Positions 12,038-21,690 of a DNA stretch of 39,258 nucleotides are shown in pieces. The stretch is taken from contig MEEF01000024.1 in NCBI GenBank assembly GCA_001724355.1, positions 1-39,258 on the forward strand. Reading direction: 5' to 3'. The DNA is from Mesorhizobium sp. SCN 65-20. Its GTDB lineage: Bacteria; Pseudomonadota; Alphaproteobacteria; Rhizobiales; Rhizobiaceae. Under the pieces are notes generated by a model. The model did no database searches and was not told the DNA's origin. It saw only the letters and a list, made by a program, of their open reading frames with translations. The position numbers and the translations under genes were made by a program. Numbering within the stretch: the first letter of the stretch is position 1; every line of letters begins with the position of its first letter.

Positions 12038-12802
12038 TCACATCATGCGATAGGCTTCGGCGATGCCGAGGAAGTCGGCCGCCTTGAGACTCGCGCCGCC
12101 CACCAGCGCACCGTCGACATTGGCCACCGCGAGCAGTTCGGCCGCATTCGAAGGCTTGACCGAGCCGCCGTAGAGGATTCGCATCTTGGCGGCGGACTGT
12201 CCGAGAAGTTCGCTCAGCCGGGCGCGAATGTGCGCGTGAGCCTCTGCGACATCCCCCAGGGTCGGCGTCAGGCCCGTCCCGATCGCCCAGACAGGCTCAT
12301 AGGCGATCACGGTGTTGGCGGCTGTCGCCGTGGTGGGCACCGAACCGGCGATCTGGCGCGACAGGACAGAAAGCGTGGCTCCCGCCTCGCGCTCGGCGCG
12401 GGTCTCGCCGATGCAGACGATGGCGACCAAACCTGACCGCCAGGCAGCTTCCGCTTTTGCGCGCACGACCTCGTCGCTCTCGCCGTGGTCGGTCCTCCGC
12501 TCGGAGTGGCCGACGATCACATGGCTCGCACCCGCATCCTTCAGCATCTCGGCGGAAATGTCGCCGGTATGGGCGCCGCTCTCCTTGGCATGGCAATCCT
12601 GGCCGCCCGCCTTGACCGGCGTGCGGTGCAGAATCTCGGCCGCCCGCGACAAAAGCGTCGCCGGAACGCACAGCAGCGCCTCGGTCTCGGCGTCGAGACC
12701 GCCCATGAAGCCGCTGGCTATGCCCCGCAACTCGTTGAGCGACGCGCTCGTGCCGTTCATTTTCCAATTGCCGGCAACGAGTGGGCGGATACCTGGAGTC
12801 AT
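12038..12802 (-). CDS. tpiA: Triosephosphate isomerase
   Basis: 254 residues from [17 protein letters not shown]. Interconverts glyceraldehyde-3-phosphate and dihydroxyacetone phosphate. Catalytic Lys14 is in NWKMNG, the electrophilic His in VIVGHSERR, the catalytic Glu in [11 protein letters not shown] (loop 6), and the phosphate loop in [11 protein letters not shown]. The length is normal. A GAGGGAAGAG site precedes the ATG at 12802. The gene is divergent from ppiD, with 143 bp between them that must hold both promoters. An upstream in-frame extension to 12868 is not supported. Confidence 0.96.
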   Translation of the reverse strand: MTPGIRPLVAGNWKMNGTSASLNELRGIASGFMGGLDAETEALLCVPATLLSRAAEILHRTPVKAGGQDCHAKESGAHTGDISAEMLKDAGASHVIVGHSERRTDHGESDEVVRAKAEAAWRSGLVAIVCIGETRAEREAGATLSVLSRQIAGSVPTTATAANTVIAYEPVWAIGTGLTPTLGDVAEAHAHIRARLSELLGQSAAKMRILYGGSVKPSNAAELLAVANVDGALVGGASLKAADFLGIAEAYRMM

Positions 12803-12945
12803 GTGCTCTTCCCTCGAAATCGAACTTCGCTCGGGCACCCTCACTACCAAAATCAAGCCACAAAGCAATCGACAGTGGCGCCGAAGGGCGCTATTGCGCT
12901 TCGTTCATACTAGGCGTCGAGGACGCCCGAAGACCGGAACGGAAC

Positions 12946-14844
12946 ATGCTCGAGACGCTTAGAAGTGCTGCCGGAACCTGGGTTGCGAAACTCCTGCTGC
13001 TGTTGCTCGTGGTGAGCTTCGCGATTTGGGGCATCTCAGGCTCGATGCTCGGCGGTTTCGGCGGCGACAAGGTCGTCACGGCCGGGGGCACCACTGTTTC
13101 CGGCGTCGAATATCGCCTCGCCTACGACCGGCAGATCAGCCTGCTCTCCCAGCAATTCGGTCAGCGCCTGACGCGCGAGCAGGCCACGGCGCTCGGCATC
13201 GACAACCAGGTTCTGGCCCAACTCGTGGCCGGTGCGGTGCTCGACGAGCAGGCCCGCAAGCTCGGCCTCGGCCTGTCCAAGGACAGCCTGGCGCAGCTCA
13301 CCTGGGACGATCCCGCCTTCCAGGGACCCGACGGCCAGTTCAACCGCCAGGCCTTTGACTTCGTGCTTCGCCAGATCGGCATGCGCCCTGAGGACTACCT
13401 GCAGAACCGCGCCCAGGTTGCGGTGCGCCAGCAGATCGTCGAGGCGGTTTCCGACGGGATGAAGGCTCCCGACACCTTCCTGCGCGCCGTCGCGCTCTAT
13501 CGCGGCGAAGACCGCACGATCGACTACCTCGCCTTGCCGAAGTCGCTGGTGGAGCCGATCGCCGCTCCGTCCGACGACGTGCTGAAGGCATGGTTCGAGG
13601 AAAACAAGAAGAACTACGGCGCGCCCGAGTACCGGAAGCTGAGCTACGTCAAGCTTGAGCCCGAGGACATCATCGACGTCGGTTCGGTGACCGACGAGCA
13701 GGTCCGCCAGGACTACGAGAAGAACAGCTCGCATTTCACGACGCCGGAAACGCGCAAGATCGACCAGTTGGTCTTCCCGAGCGCCGACGCCGCAAAAGCC
13801 GCCTCTGACGAGATCAAGGCAGGCGCCACCTTCGAAAAGATCATGGCCGACCAGAACAAGACTGCGGTCGATGTTGCCCTCGGTACGCTTGCCAAGGACA
13901 AGGTGGGCGACAAGGCCGTTGCCGATGCTGCATTCGCGCTGCAGGCCAACCAGGTGAGCGATGTCATCCAGGGCGCATTCGGCCCGTTGCTGATCCGCGT
14001 CAGCGAGATCACTCCGGCGAAGACCAAGGCGCTCGACGAGGTGAAGGACCAGATCCGCAACGAACTCGCCTTGGCAGAGGCCAACCGCATCCTGCTGGAC
14101 GTGCACGACTCCTACGAGGATGCACGCGCAGGCGGCGAGTCGATGCAGGCGGCGGCCGAAAAGCTCAAGCTGAAGATGGTCACCATCGATGCGATCGACC
14201 GTGCCGGCCAACGGCCCGACGAAAGCGTCGTCGACGGCCTGCCCGAGTCGCGCCAGTTGATCGAGGCGGCCTTCGAAGCCGAGGCAGGCATCGAGAACCA
14301 GCCACTGAACACCGGAACCAACGGCTTCGTCTTCTATGAAGTGGAAGGCATCACGCCGGCGCGCGAACGCACCCTCGACGAAGTGCGCGCCAAGGTGGTG
14401 ACCGACTGGACCGCAGCGGAAGCCACGAAGCGATTGAACGAGAAGGCCGTAGAGCTGGAAAAGCGCCTCAAGGACGGCACCGCCATGGACGTCCTTGCCA
14501 CCGAGCTGAAGCTCGAAAAGCAGACGAAGCGCGGCCTCAAGCGCGAAGCCGACGACGCCGACTTCGGCCGCGAAGGCGCTGCCGCGATGTTCGCCATGGG
14601 CCAGGGAGGCACGGGCGTCATCGCGTCGCCAACCGGAGACGCACAGATCCTGTTCAAGGTCGCCGAGGTCTTCGAGCCGGCGGGCGCCGACGCATCCGCA
14701 GTGCCCGAGGACGCGCAGAGGACCTTCGCCCAGGGCATTTCCGACGACCTGCTCGACCAGCTCGTCGCCCAGTTGCAGGGCGAGTATCAGGTCAAGGTCG
14801 ATCAGGGCGCGATCACCCGTGCGCTCGCGGTGGGCATGCCATGA
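12946..14844 (+). CDS. ppiD: PpiD-like periplasmic peptidyl-prolyl isomerase/chaperone
   Basis: 632 residues from the ATG at 12946 ([17 protein letters not shown]). One membrane anchor at about 14-32 is followed by a SurA/PpiD N-terminal chaperone region (about 35-190: [36 protein letters not shown]) and a parvulin-type domain at about 230-355 ([38 protein letters not shown]). The C-terminal third is another helical chaperone segment. In the family it sits at the periplasmic exit of Sec and helps outer-membrane proteins fold. It heads a tight operon: its stop overlaps the trpD start (ATGA). Pairing with trp genes is typical of rhizobia. Confidence 0.92.
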   Translation: MLETLRSAAGTWVAKLLLLLLVVSFAIWGISGSMLGGFGGDKVVTAGGTTVSGVEYRLAYDRQISLLSQQFGQRLTREQATALGIDNQVLAQLVAGAVLDEQARKLGLGLSKDSLAQLTWDDPAFQGPDGQFNRQAFDFVLRQIGMRPEDYLQNRAQVAVRQQIVEAVSDGMKAPDTFLRAVALYRGEDRTIDYLALPKSLVEPIAAPSDDVLKAWFEENKKNYGAPEYRKLSYVKLEPEDIIDVGSVTDEQVRQDYEKNSSHFTTPETRKIDQLVFPSADAAKAASDEIKAGATFEKIMADQNKTAVDVALGTLAKDKVGDKAVADAAFALQANQVSDVIQGAFGPLLIRVSEITPAKTKALDEVKDQIRNELALAEANRILLDVHDSYEDARAGGESMQAAAEKLKLKMVTIDAIDRAGQRPDESVVDGLPESRQLIEAAFEAEAGIENQPLNTGTNGFVFYEVEGITPARERTLDEVRAKVVTDWTAAEATKRLNEKAVELEKRLKDGTAMDVLATELKLEKQTKRGLKREADDADFGREGAAAMFAMGQGGTGVIASPTGDAQILFKVAEVFEPAGADASAVPEDAQRTFAQGISDDLLDQLVAQLQGEYQVKVDQGAITRALAVGMP

Positions 14845-15851
14845 GCGCGCTGAAGCCGCACATCGCTAAGGTCGCGACGGGAGCGTCCCTCACCTTCGAC
14901 GAGGCCCGCGAGGCCTTCGACATCATCATGTCGGGCGAAGCCACGCCCGGCCAGATCGGTGGCTTCCTGATGGCACTGCGCGTTCGCGGCGAAACCGTGA
15001 GCGAGATTTCGGGCGCGGTCGCCACCATGCGTGACAAGATGCTGCGCGTCGAGGCACCGGCGGACGCCGTCGATATCGTCGGCACGGGCGGCGACGGCTC
15101 GCACAGCGTCAACATTTCCACCGCCTCGGCCTTCGTCATCGCCGGGGCCGGAGTTCCGGTCGCCAAGCACGGCAACCGAGGACTGTCGTCGCTGACGGGT
15201 GCCGCTGACGTGCTGACGGCGCTTGGCGTCAACATCGAGCTTGCCCCCGACGCGATCGGCCGCTGCATCCATCAAGCCGGCGTCGGCTTCATGTTCGCAC
15301 CAGCACACCACCCGGCCATGAAGCATGTGGGTGCGACGCGTGTCGAACTCGGCACCCGCACCATCTTCAACCTGCTGGGGCCCCTGTCCAATCCGGCCGG
15401 CGTGAACCGGCAACTGGTCGGCGTGTTCTCGCCCGAATGGGTCGAGCCCGTCGCCGAGACGTTGAAGGAACTCGGCGCCGAGAGCGCCTGGGTCGTGCAT
15501 GGCGACGGCTACGACGAGATCACGACCACTGGCGAGACCAAGGTTTCCGCCCTGTCCGGCGGCAAGATCAGCAACTTCACGCTTTCGCCCGAACTGGTCG
15601 GCCTCGCCCGCCACACCCGCGAAGAGCTGCGCGGCGGCGATTCCGCATACAATGCGGCCGCCTTGCGCGCGGTCTTGGATGGCGCTGCGGGAGCCTATCG
15701 CGACACCGTGCTGATGAACGCCGGCGCGGGCCTGGTCGTCGCAGGCAAGGTCACTGACATCGGCGAAGGCATCGCCCTCGCCGCGCAGTCGATCGACAGC
15801 GGCAGTGCGCGCGGCGTGTTCGACCGGCTCGTTGCAGTGTCGAACGGGTAA
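14841..15851 (+). CDS. trpD: Anthranilate phosphoribosyltransferase
   Basis: 336 residues. Second step of tryptophan synthesis: anthranilate plus PRPP to phosphoribosylanthranilate. The PRPP motif [17 protein letters not shown] is complete, as are KHGNRGLSS, the anthranilate-site segment [18 protein letters not shown], and [14 protein letters not shown]. The segment [14 protein letters not shown] replaces the more usual SSKSGSADVLEALG, a mild change. The ATG overlaps the ppiD TGA by 4 nt and the gene is followed by trpC after 4 nt. Confidence 0.97.
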   Translation: MSALKPHIAKVATGASLTFDEAREAFDIIMSGEATPGQIGGFLMALRVRGETVSEISGAVATMRDKMLRVEAPADAVDIVGTGGDGSHSVNISTASAFVIAGAGVPVAKHGNRGLSSLTGAADVLTALGVNIELAPDAIGRCIHQAGVGFMFAPAHHPAMKHVGATRVELGTRTIFNLLGPLSNPAGVNRQLVGVFSPEWVEPVAETLKELGAESAWVVHGDGYDEITTTGETKVSALSGGKISNFTLSPELVGLARHTREELRGGDSAYNAAALRAVLDGAAGAYRDTVLMNAGAGLVVAGKVTDIGEGIALAAQSIDSGSARGVFDRLVAVSNG

Positions 15852-15855
15852 CGAC

Positions 15856-16668
15856 ATGGCAGACATCCTGCGCCGCATCGAGACCTACAAGCGCGACGAG
15901 ATCGCCGCCGCGAAGGCACGCGTTCCGCTCGACGAACTCAAGGCGCAGGCTCGCGACGCGGGCTCTCCGCGCGGCTTCCTGGCAGCGCTTGAGGCGAAAC
16001 ACCGCGCCGGACGCTTCGGATTGATCGCGGAGATCAAGAAAGCCAGCCCGTCCAAGGGGCTCATCCGCCCCGACTTCGACCCGCCGGCGCTTGCCCGCGC
16101 CTATGCGGAAGGTGGCGCCGCGTGCCTTTCGGTGCTGACCGACACGCCCTCCTTCCAAGGCGCACCAGAGTTCCTCACGGCGGCACGCCAGGCCTGTCCC
16201 CTGCCCGCCCTGCGCAAGGATTTCATGTTCGAGACCTACCAGGTGCATGAAGCGCGTGCCTGGGGCGCGGACGCGATCCTCATCATCATGGCGAGCGTCA
16301 GCGACGACGACGCAAAGCGCCTAGAGAATGCGGCCTTCGAACTTGGCATGGACGCCCTGATCGAAGTGCATGAGGAGGCCGAGATGGAGCGCGCGCTGCG
16401 GCTCGAGTCGCGCCTGCTCGGCATCAACAACCGCAACCTGCGCACCTTCGAGGTGAGCCTCGAAACCTCCGAGCGCCTGGCGCCGATGGTCCCTTCGGAC
16501 CGGCTGCTGGTGGGCGAAAGCGGCATCTTCACGCATGGCGACTGCCTGCGGCTCCAGCGTTCTGGCATCGGCAGCTTCCTCGTCGGCGAGAGCCTGATGC
16601 GGCAGGCCGACGTTTCCGCGGCCACCCGGGCACTGCTCGAAGGCACGCCCATCTCCGCGAGCGCCTGA
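15856..16668 (+). CDS. trpC: Indole-3-glycerol phosphate synthase
   Basis: 270 residues, a single-domain TrpC (no fused TrpF). Closes the indole ring from carboxyphenylaminodeoxyribulose phosphate. Recognised by [15 protein letters not shown] with the catalytic Lys residues, [43 protein letters not shown], and the phosphate-binding end LVGESGI...FLVGESLMR. It begins 4 nt after trpD and ends 1 nt before moaC, so it is mid-operon. Confidence 0.97.
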   Translation: MADILRRIETYKRDEIAAAKARVPLDELKAQARDAGSPRGFLAALEAKHRAGRFGLIAEIKKASPSKGLIRPDFDPPALARAYAEGGAACLSVLTDTPSFQGAPEFLTAARQACPLPALRKDFMFETYQVHEARAWGADAILIIMASVSDDDAKRLENAAFELGMDALIEVHEEAEMERALRLESRLLGINNRNLRTFEVSLETSERLAPMVPSDRLLVGESGIFTHGDCLRLQRSGIGSFLVGESLMRQADVSAATRALLEGTPISASA

Positions 16669-16669
16669 C

Positions 16670-17152
<483 letters not shown>

Positions 17153-18358
17153 ATGGCACTGCTCCCGGTCGACGAAGCTCTGGAACGCCTGCTGGACGGC
17201 GCCGCCCCTTCAGGTACCGAGCAGGTCGGTCTTTCCGAAGCATTCGGCCGCATCCTGGGCGCGCCTTTGCACGCGTTGCGCACCCAGCCCCCTTTCGACG
17301 CATCGGCCATGGACGGCTACGCGGTTCTGGCGCAGGACATCGCCTTCCTGCCGGCAAGGCTCGCCGTGATCGGATCGGCCGCTGCCGGCAACCAGTTCGA
17401 CGGCGAACTGGCGCGTGGCCAGGCAGTGCGCATCTTCACCGGCGCACCTGTGCCGGCGGGCGCTGATACCGTCGTGATCCAGGAAAATGTGCTGGACTTC
17501 GGCAACGGCGAAATCGAGGTGGTCGAGCCGACCGCAGCGGGCCGCAACATCCGCGCCAGGGGCCTGGACTTCAAGCAAGGCGACCTCCTGCTCGAGGCCG
17601 GGCGTGAACTCGATCCCGCCGCATTGTCGCTCGCTGCCTCGGCCAATCACCCGACACTAGAGGTGCTTCGCACGCCCCTCGTCGCGATCGTCGCCACCGG
17701 CGACGAGTTGCTGCCACCGGGAAGCAATCCCGGCCCCGACCAGATCATCGCTTCCAACGCCTATGGCGTAGCGGCCATCGCACGGTCCATCGGTGCACGG
17801 GTCCTAGACCTCGGCATCGCCCCGGACCGCACGGACGCCATCGCGGCGTTGGTGGACAAGGCACTCGAAGCCAAGGCTGACGTCGTCGTGACCCTCGGCG
17901 GCGCATCGGTCGGCGACCACGATCTGGTGCAAGGCGTCCTCACGGGACTCGGCATGGAACTCGACTTCTGGAAGATCGCCATGCGTCCCGGCAAGCCGCT
18001 GATGTTCGGGCGACTAGGCGACACGCGCTGCATAGGCCTCCCCGGCAATCCAGTGGCGAGCCTCATTTGCTCGCACCTCTTCTTGAAGCCGCTGCTGGCG
18101 AAGCTCGCCGGACGGGTCTACGCGCCCGACATCCGCGAAGCGGTCCTCGACGCTCCGATGCGGGAAAACGACCTCCGCCAGGACTACGTACGCGGCTTTG
18201 CCCGCGAGACCGATTCCGGTCTCGTCGTCACGCCCTACTCGATACAGGACTCTTCGATGCTGCGGGCGATGGCCCAGTCCAACTGCGCTATCGTCCGCGA
18301 GCCCTTCGCGCCGGCCGCCGAACCTGGGGCTGGGTGCCGCGTCCTGATGCTGCGCTAA
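17153..18358 (+). CDS. moeA: Molybdopterin molybdenumtransferase
   Basis: 401 residues. Inserts molybdate into adenylylated molybdopterin. Domain order is standard: N-terminal MoeA region (PPFDASAMDGYAV; IFTGAPVPAGADTVV), the central MPT-binding domain (VAIVATGDELLPPG; VVTLGGASVGDHD; KIAMRPGKPLMFG; GLPGNPVAS) and a C-terminal beta domain. Length is normal and no key motif is missing. Last gene of the ppiD-trpDC-moaCE operon, which ends at a strong terminator about 110 nt later. In many rhizobia lexA follows here; in this genome about 9 kb of accessory DNA comes between. Confidence 0.97.
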   Translation: MALLPVDEALERLLDGAAPSGTEQVGLSEAFGRILGAPLHALRTQPPFDASAMDGYAVLAQDIAFLPARLAVIGSAAAGNQFDGELARGQAVRIFTGAPVPAGADTVVIQENVLDFGNGEIEVVEPTAAGRNIRARGLDFKQGDLLLEAGRELDPAALSLAASANHPTLEVLRTPLVAIVATGDELLPPGSNPGPDQIIASNAYGVAAIARSIGARVLDLGIAPDRTDAIAALVDKALEAKADVVVTLGGASVGDHDLVQGVLTGLGMELDFWKIAMRPGKPLMFGRLGDTRCIGLPGNPVASLICSHLFLKPLLAKLAGRVYAPDIREAVLDAPMRENDLRQDYVRGFARETDSGLVVTPYSIQDSSMLRAMAQSNCAIVREPFAPAAEPGAGCRVLMLR

Positions 18359-18470
18359 GGGCTCCCGAAAAATACAGTCCGGGACATTCGTTCTTGCGGG
18401 CACGATGGCCTGGCTGCCATGTGGACAGACGAGACGGGGTATGCGCCGAAGGCACGCGAACCGCCGATGG

Positions 18471-18506
18471 CGTGGCGGCAGGCGCTTGCGCCCGCCGCCA
18501 CGTTTT
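18471..18506 (+). terminator. Terminator of the ppiD-trpDC-moaC-moeA operon
   Basis: A long stem: CGTGGCGGC pairs with GCCGCCACG, and inside it GGCGC pairs with GCGCC across one mismatch, with a 2-nt loop. TTTT follows on the plus strand. The facing porin gene ends 10 nt beyond it. Confidence 0.75.
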
Positions 18507-18515
18507 GCGCGTTAG

Positions 18516-19574
18516 CTAGAACGACGCCTGGAGGCGAAGGAAACCGCCGATGGAATCGCTGCCGCGGTTGATCAGATTGTCCGTGTAGAGGACTTCCGGT
18601 GTGATCGTGAAGTTCTCGACCAGGTCATACTCGACGTTGGCGATTGCCAGGAAGTTGTCGTCATCATCGTAGGCGACCTGAGCGTTGACCCGGGCCTTCT
18701 CGTTGATCTGAGCCGTTCCACCGCCCCAGACGGCCCAGACGCCACCCCAGTTGCCATAGTAGTTGCGCCCTTCGTCTTCGGATTTGTAGCCGACCATTCC
18801 GAACAGCGAGATCGTCTCGGTGACGTCGACGTCGAGCCTTGCCTTGCCCGCCCAGACATCGTTGACGCTGTCGTAGGCTGCAACCGCCATGGCCCTGCCC
18901 CATCCCTGGGTCAGCGAGGCGCCGGCGACCACATGCGGGACGTAGTCTTTGACGACATCCAGTCCCGAGCCGGCCTCGAGCGCAATCGTCGCCGCAAGCC
19001 CGTTCGTGGCCGTGTAGGTGTACGAGATCTGCTGGGTGCGGAACGGACCGAACCGGAGCAGCCAGTCGTTGATGACGTTGCCGGCGTAGTCGGTCATCGT
19101 CGAGAACACCGAGTCGGTCATGCCAGCCCGGAAGCCACCAAGCTCCAGATAGGCATGGTTGATGTACAGCGCGTCACCCGTCGCCGAAATGTCCTGGTAG
19201 TTCCAGATCGAACCGCCACGGTCGTAGTCGAAGTTGATCTGCGAATAGGCACGCAGGGTGCCGAACTCGGTCTGGGAACGGGCATCGGTCTGCAACGCGG
19301 CCCTTGCGCGCTTGTAGTAGGTATCGCCCTTGCCGTCGCCGTCGACATCGGCGCCCACGTTCTCACCAACGCCGATATCGTAACGGACGTAGCCGCCGAC
19401 GCGCAGGCAGGTCTCGGTGCCGGGGATGTAGAGGAAGCCTGGTCCGTACACGTCGCAGACGCGAACGTACTCGGCCTGCTCAGGGTCAGGCGTGGCCACT
19501 GCATCGGCTGCGAATGCTTGAGCTTGCAGCATGGTAGGCATTGCAACGGCGGCAAGGAGCGCGGGTCTGATCAT
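18516..19574 (-). CDS. Porin_2-family outer-membrane porin
   Basis: 352 residues. A signal peptide of about 23 residues (MIRPALLAAVAMPTMLQAQAFA) is followed by the alphaproteobacterial porin hallmark, VRVCDVYGPGFLYIPGTETCLRVGGYVRYD, with its two conserved cysteines. Alternating strands follow to a C-terminal FLRLQASF, the terminal Phe being the BAM recognition residue. An acidic loop GADVDGDGKGD precedes TYYKRARAALQTDARS. Porins of this family give general diffusion of small solutes. AGAGGA precedes the ATG. Its promoter region carries a TTACA-N4-TGCAA box and closely resembles the promoter of the 96-residue exported protein at 22692-22982, so a shared regulator, probably the adjacent two-component system, is inferred. 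Confidence 0.92.
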   Translation of the reverse strand: MIRPALLAAVAMPTMLQAQAFAADAVATPDPEQAEYVRVCDVYGPGFLYIPGTETCLRVGGYVRYDIGVGENVGADVDGDGKGDTYYKRARAALQTDARSQTEFGTLRAYSQINFDYDRGGSIWNYQDISATGDALYINHAYLELGGFRAGMTDSVFSTMTDYAGNVINDWLLRFGPFRTQQISYTYTATNGLAATIALEAGSGLDVVKDYVPHVVAGASLTQGWGRAMAVAAYDSVNDVWAGKARLDVDVTETISLFGMVGYKSEDEGRNYYGNWGGVWAVWGGGTAQINEKARVNAQVAYDDDDNFLAIANVEYDLVENFTITPEVLYTDNLINRGSDSIGGFLRLQASF

Positions 19575-19661
19575 TTATTGTCCTCTCACTTCAGTTAGAT
19601 CGCTTCCAAGCGACCGAACTGATGAGAAAGGCATTGGCTTTGCTGCGAGCCCTTCGAAGAT

Positions 19662-19675
19662 TTACATATCTGCAA
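19662..19675. promoter_or_regulatory. CusR/CopR-type box, copy A (porin promoter)
   Basis: TTACATATCTGCAA: inverted half-sites around a 4-nt spacer, centred about 95 bp upstream of the porin ATG. On the minus strand a weak -10-like CAAAGC lies about 29 nt beyond the centre. TTAGCCGGCA immediately upstream of the box (19678-19687) is shared with copy C. Confidence 0.5.
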
Positions 19676-19970
19676 GATTAGCCGGCAACATGATGCGCGC
19701 ATCCTTCCTGTTGCGGTTTTGCATCAGTCCGACCGACATAATTATTGAAATAGACTTCCGCTTAACTTCCACCGCCTTGATCTTTACGGCATTTGCACTC
19801 TGCCGTGCCGAACCAAGCAGATCGTCGATTGTTCGCTCGGCTGCGGCTCGCGACGATTCGCGCCGTGTCTAAGGGCAACTCCCCTGGAGCGTCTGCGCAG
19901 CGGCTGGACCGCATAGTCGACGGATGCTGCGGCGTAGAAGGCGGCACCACCGGCGCCGCTCCGCACTGCA

Positions 19971-19984
19971 ATACATTTTTGTAA
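19971..19984. promoter_or_regulatory. CusR/CopR-type box, copy B (noncoding region)
   Basis: ATACATTTTTGTAA has the core TACA-N4-TGTA. No protein gene starts within 380 bp in either direction that is not already served by copy A. The nearest plus-strand element is the first putative small RNA. Confidence 0.45.
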
Positions 19985-19989
19985 GACTG

Positions 19990-20112
19990 GCCACAGGTTT
20001 GGTCAAAAATGAACGTGCACACTCCGACCGTTCAAGCAGTTGTTCTCGCCTGCTCGTTCAACAGCGTAATAATTATCCGCCCGTGCGCCTGACCTCCACG
20101 GGCGGAGATTTT
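19990..20112 (+). ncRNA. Putative small RNA 1 (5' end approximate)
   Basis: Inferred from a plus-strand terminator with no upstream coding gene and from a regulatory box just before it. The 5' end is a guess. Internal structure includes AGCAG pairing with CTGCT. The 3' part shares four elements in the same order with putative small RNA 2: CAACAGCGT, TCCGCCCGT, the closing GCGGAG and TTTTCG followed by TATTT. I do not recognise a named family; I could not match it to AbcR-type RNAs, which are also often tandem in rhizobia. Confidence 0.35.
20076..20112 (+). terminator. Rho-independent terminator 1
   Basis: A perfect 10-bp stem, TCCGCCCGTG with CACGGGCGGA, closes an 11-nt loop and is followed by GATTTTC. 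The U-run is short, so efficiency is uncertain. Confidence 0.55.
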
Positions 20113-20159
20113 CGTCTATTTGAGGGTTATGCTTTAAGCTTGCTTTGCAGTCCGGAAAC

Positions 20160-20328
20160 GTCGCTAGAAACTACTGAGTACGCCCCGCATTCGCGCGGCC
20201 AGCGCGTCCAAGACGGTAGAAACGCATGACGACCTTGTGCCACCCTTCGGTCGAAAAACCGCAACAGGCGTCCGCGACAAATAGCTCTCCGCCCGTATGA
20301 CTTAACGTCAACGAGCGGAGTTTTTTTT
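20160..20328 (+). ncRNA. Putative small RNA 2 (5' end approximate)
   Basis: Inferred from the strong plus-strand terminator at 20287-20328, which serves no protein gene: the next gene converges from the other side. A possible promoter upstream is CTTGCT at about 20138 with CTAGAA 19 nt later, near the rhizobial sigma70 pattern but with a long spacer. The 3' end resembles that of putative small RNA 1, suggesting tandem paralogues. Transcript limits need mapping. Confidence 0.38.
20287..20328 (+). terminator. Rho-independent terminator 2
   Basis: CTCCGCCCGT pairs with ACGAGCGGAG with one C-A mismatch; the stem continues through TGAC/GTCA across a bulged A to a TTAAC loop. Eight T residues follow on the plus strand and none on the minus strand, so it is directional. 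Confidence 0.8.
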
Positions 20329-20334
20329 CGGTAT

Positions 20335-21690
20335 TTACGCGCGATGGAATTTTACTTCCACGAGAAGACCGGGAGCGTTGTCTGACAACGAAATGGACGC
20401 TTCGTGGAAATCGGATATGGCCTTCACCAGGCTGAGGCCCAGGCCAGTGCCTTCGGTGGTCCTGCTCTTCTCAAGCCGATAGAACCGCTTGAAGACCTTC
20501 TGGCGCTCCTCCGTCGGAATGCCGGGTCCGGTGTCGGCGACGAATATGGAGCAGGTGTCTTCGCCGTACTTCACGCCCATGCGGATACCGGCTCCATCGT
20601 GCGTATGCCGGATGGCGTTTGCCACCAGGTTGACACACAACTGCCTGAGGAGGTCACGGTCTGCGGTGATGGCAAACCTATTGACCCGATCCTGTTGAGC
20701 CAGTTCCATTCGTCGTCCCGCATCCTCAGCTATCGGCTGATAGATCTCGTATATCTCCCTGATGATCTCGTCGGGGTGCAGGCTGACGAGCCTGGAGTTG
20801 CGGGCGCCGGAAGATATCTGCGAAATGCGCAAGAGGGCCTCGAACGTGCTGGCAATCTGCCTCACCTCGTCCATGGCCGTAGCGATGTGAAGTTCGGCCG
20901 AGTCCCTGTCCGCACTGTCCAGCGCCGCTTCGAGCAGGAGCAACAGGCGGCCGATCGGCGTCTTTAGATCGTGAGCGATGTCGGTCGTCACCTGCTTCAT
21001 CGCAGCCACGCTGGACTCCAGCTGGACGAGTGCCGAGTTGACCTCGCAAGCCAACGTGTCGATCTCGTCCTTGCGCGTAGAGACAGGCAACCGCGTCGAG
21101 AGTTCGCCGGCGCCCACCGCTTTCATCCGGCCGGTAAGGGAGGCGATGCGACTGCGGGTTCGAAAGGCCAACCAGGCCCCGCTTCCGAGGCCAAGCGCGA
21201 GCACGATCGCCGAGCCGCAGCCAAAACTGATGAGTGCTATCTTCCTGAGGCGGTCGGTGTCATCGTAGCTCACTCCGACCACCAGGTCATATTCACCCAG
21301 AGTGCCCCTAAAGAAGCGGTAGTTGGTGAGCGACTGGTCGTGACATGACGGCGCGCGCGTGGAGTACCCGTAAGGCAGGTCGGAATATTGCCCCGAGCCG
21401 GCCACGACTGCCCCGCCCGGCGTCATCACCGTGTAGACGGTGTGTTGTGCGGCTTTCGTGGCTCCGTGACTGGCGATCATCGCCTTGGCGCCGTCAATTC
21501 CCCGCTGCTCATAGGCAGACGAAATTTCCTCGAAACGCTCCCCCACGCTCGAATCGAGACGCTCGTAGAGATAGGCGGCGATCAGGTTGTAGGAAGTGAC
21601 GTTGGCACCCAGCAGCGAAACCAGGAAGAACGCAACATAGAGTGCGGCGACGCGAAGCGATGTGCTCCGCGCGATGCTAGCGCGGGCCAT
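20335..21690 (-). CDS. Two-component sensor histidine kinase (CusS/CopS-like)
   Basis: 451 residues. Membrane helices at about 12-32 and 152-174 frame a periplasmic sensor of about 118 residues. HAMP region about 175-228, HisKA with phospho-accepting His240 (DIAHDLKTP), and HATPase_c with Asn358 (NLVANAIRHT), DTGPG 386-390 and GTGLGLS 414-420. All catalytic motifs are intact. The sensor holds a Cys116-His117 pair in APSCHDQS but no methionine cluster. It starts inside the end of the regulator gene (14-nt overlap), so the two are coupled. The regulator type and neighbouring copper genes suggest a metal signal, probably copper; this is inference. Its own transcript end is not marked by a minus-strand U-run. 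Confidence 0.9.
   Translation of the reverse strand: MARASIARSTSLRVAALYVAFFLVSLLGANVTSYNLIAAYLYERLDSSVGERFEEISSAYEQRGIDGAKAMIASHGATKAAQHTVYTVMTPGGAVVAGSGQYSDLPYGYSTRAPSCHDQSLTNYRFFRGTLGEYDLVVGVSYDDTDRLRKIALISFGCGSAIVLALGLGSGAWLAFRTRSRIASLTGRMKAVGAGELSTRLPVSTRKDEIDTLACEVNSALVQLESSVAAMKQVTTDIAHDLKTPIGRLLLLLEAALDSADRDSAELHIATAMDEVRQIASTFEALLRISQISSGARNSRLVSLHPDEIIREIYEIYQPIAEDAGRRMELAQQDRVNRFAITADRDLLRQLCVNLVANAIRHTHDGAGIRMGVKYGEDTCSIFVADTGPGIPTEERQKVFKRFYRLEKSRTTEGTGLGLSLVKAISDFHEASISLSDNAPGLLVEVKFHRA

Larger units (their letters stand above)
19575..20334. other. 760-bp noncoding region with regulatory boxes and two terminators
   Basis: Between the porin and the histidine kinase no reading frame has a credible start, ribosome site or family match. 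What it does hold: the porin promoter with a copper-type box at 19662, a second box at 19971 with an 8-bp inverted repeat nearby (CATTTTTG at 19974, CAAAAATG at 20004), and two related plus-strand terminators ending at about 20112 and 20328. No plus-strand protein gene precedes these terminators, which points to small RNAs. Confidence 0.6.

Noticed and set aside
19762-20022. Small frames around box B in the noncoding region
   Set aside because: Arg/Pro-rich products typical of random GC-rich DNA; starts are not preceded by ribosome sites.
20000-20330. Assignment of the putative small RNAs to the tandem AbcR (alpha-r15) family
   Set aside because: I could not see the unpaired CU-rich anti-ribosome-site motifs expected for AbcR RNAs, so no family is named.
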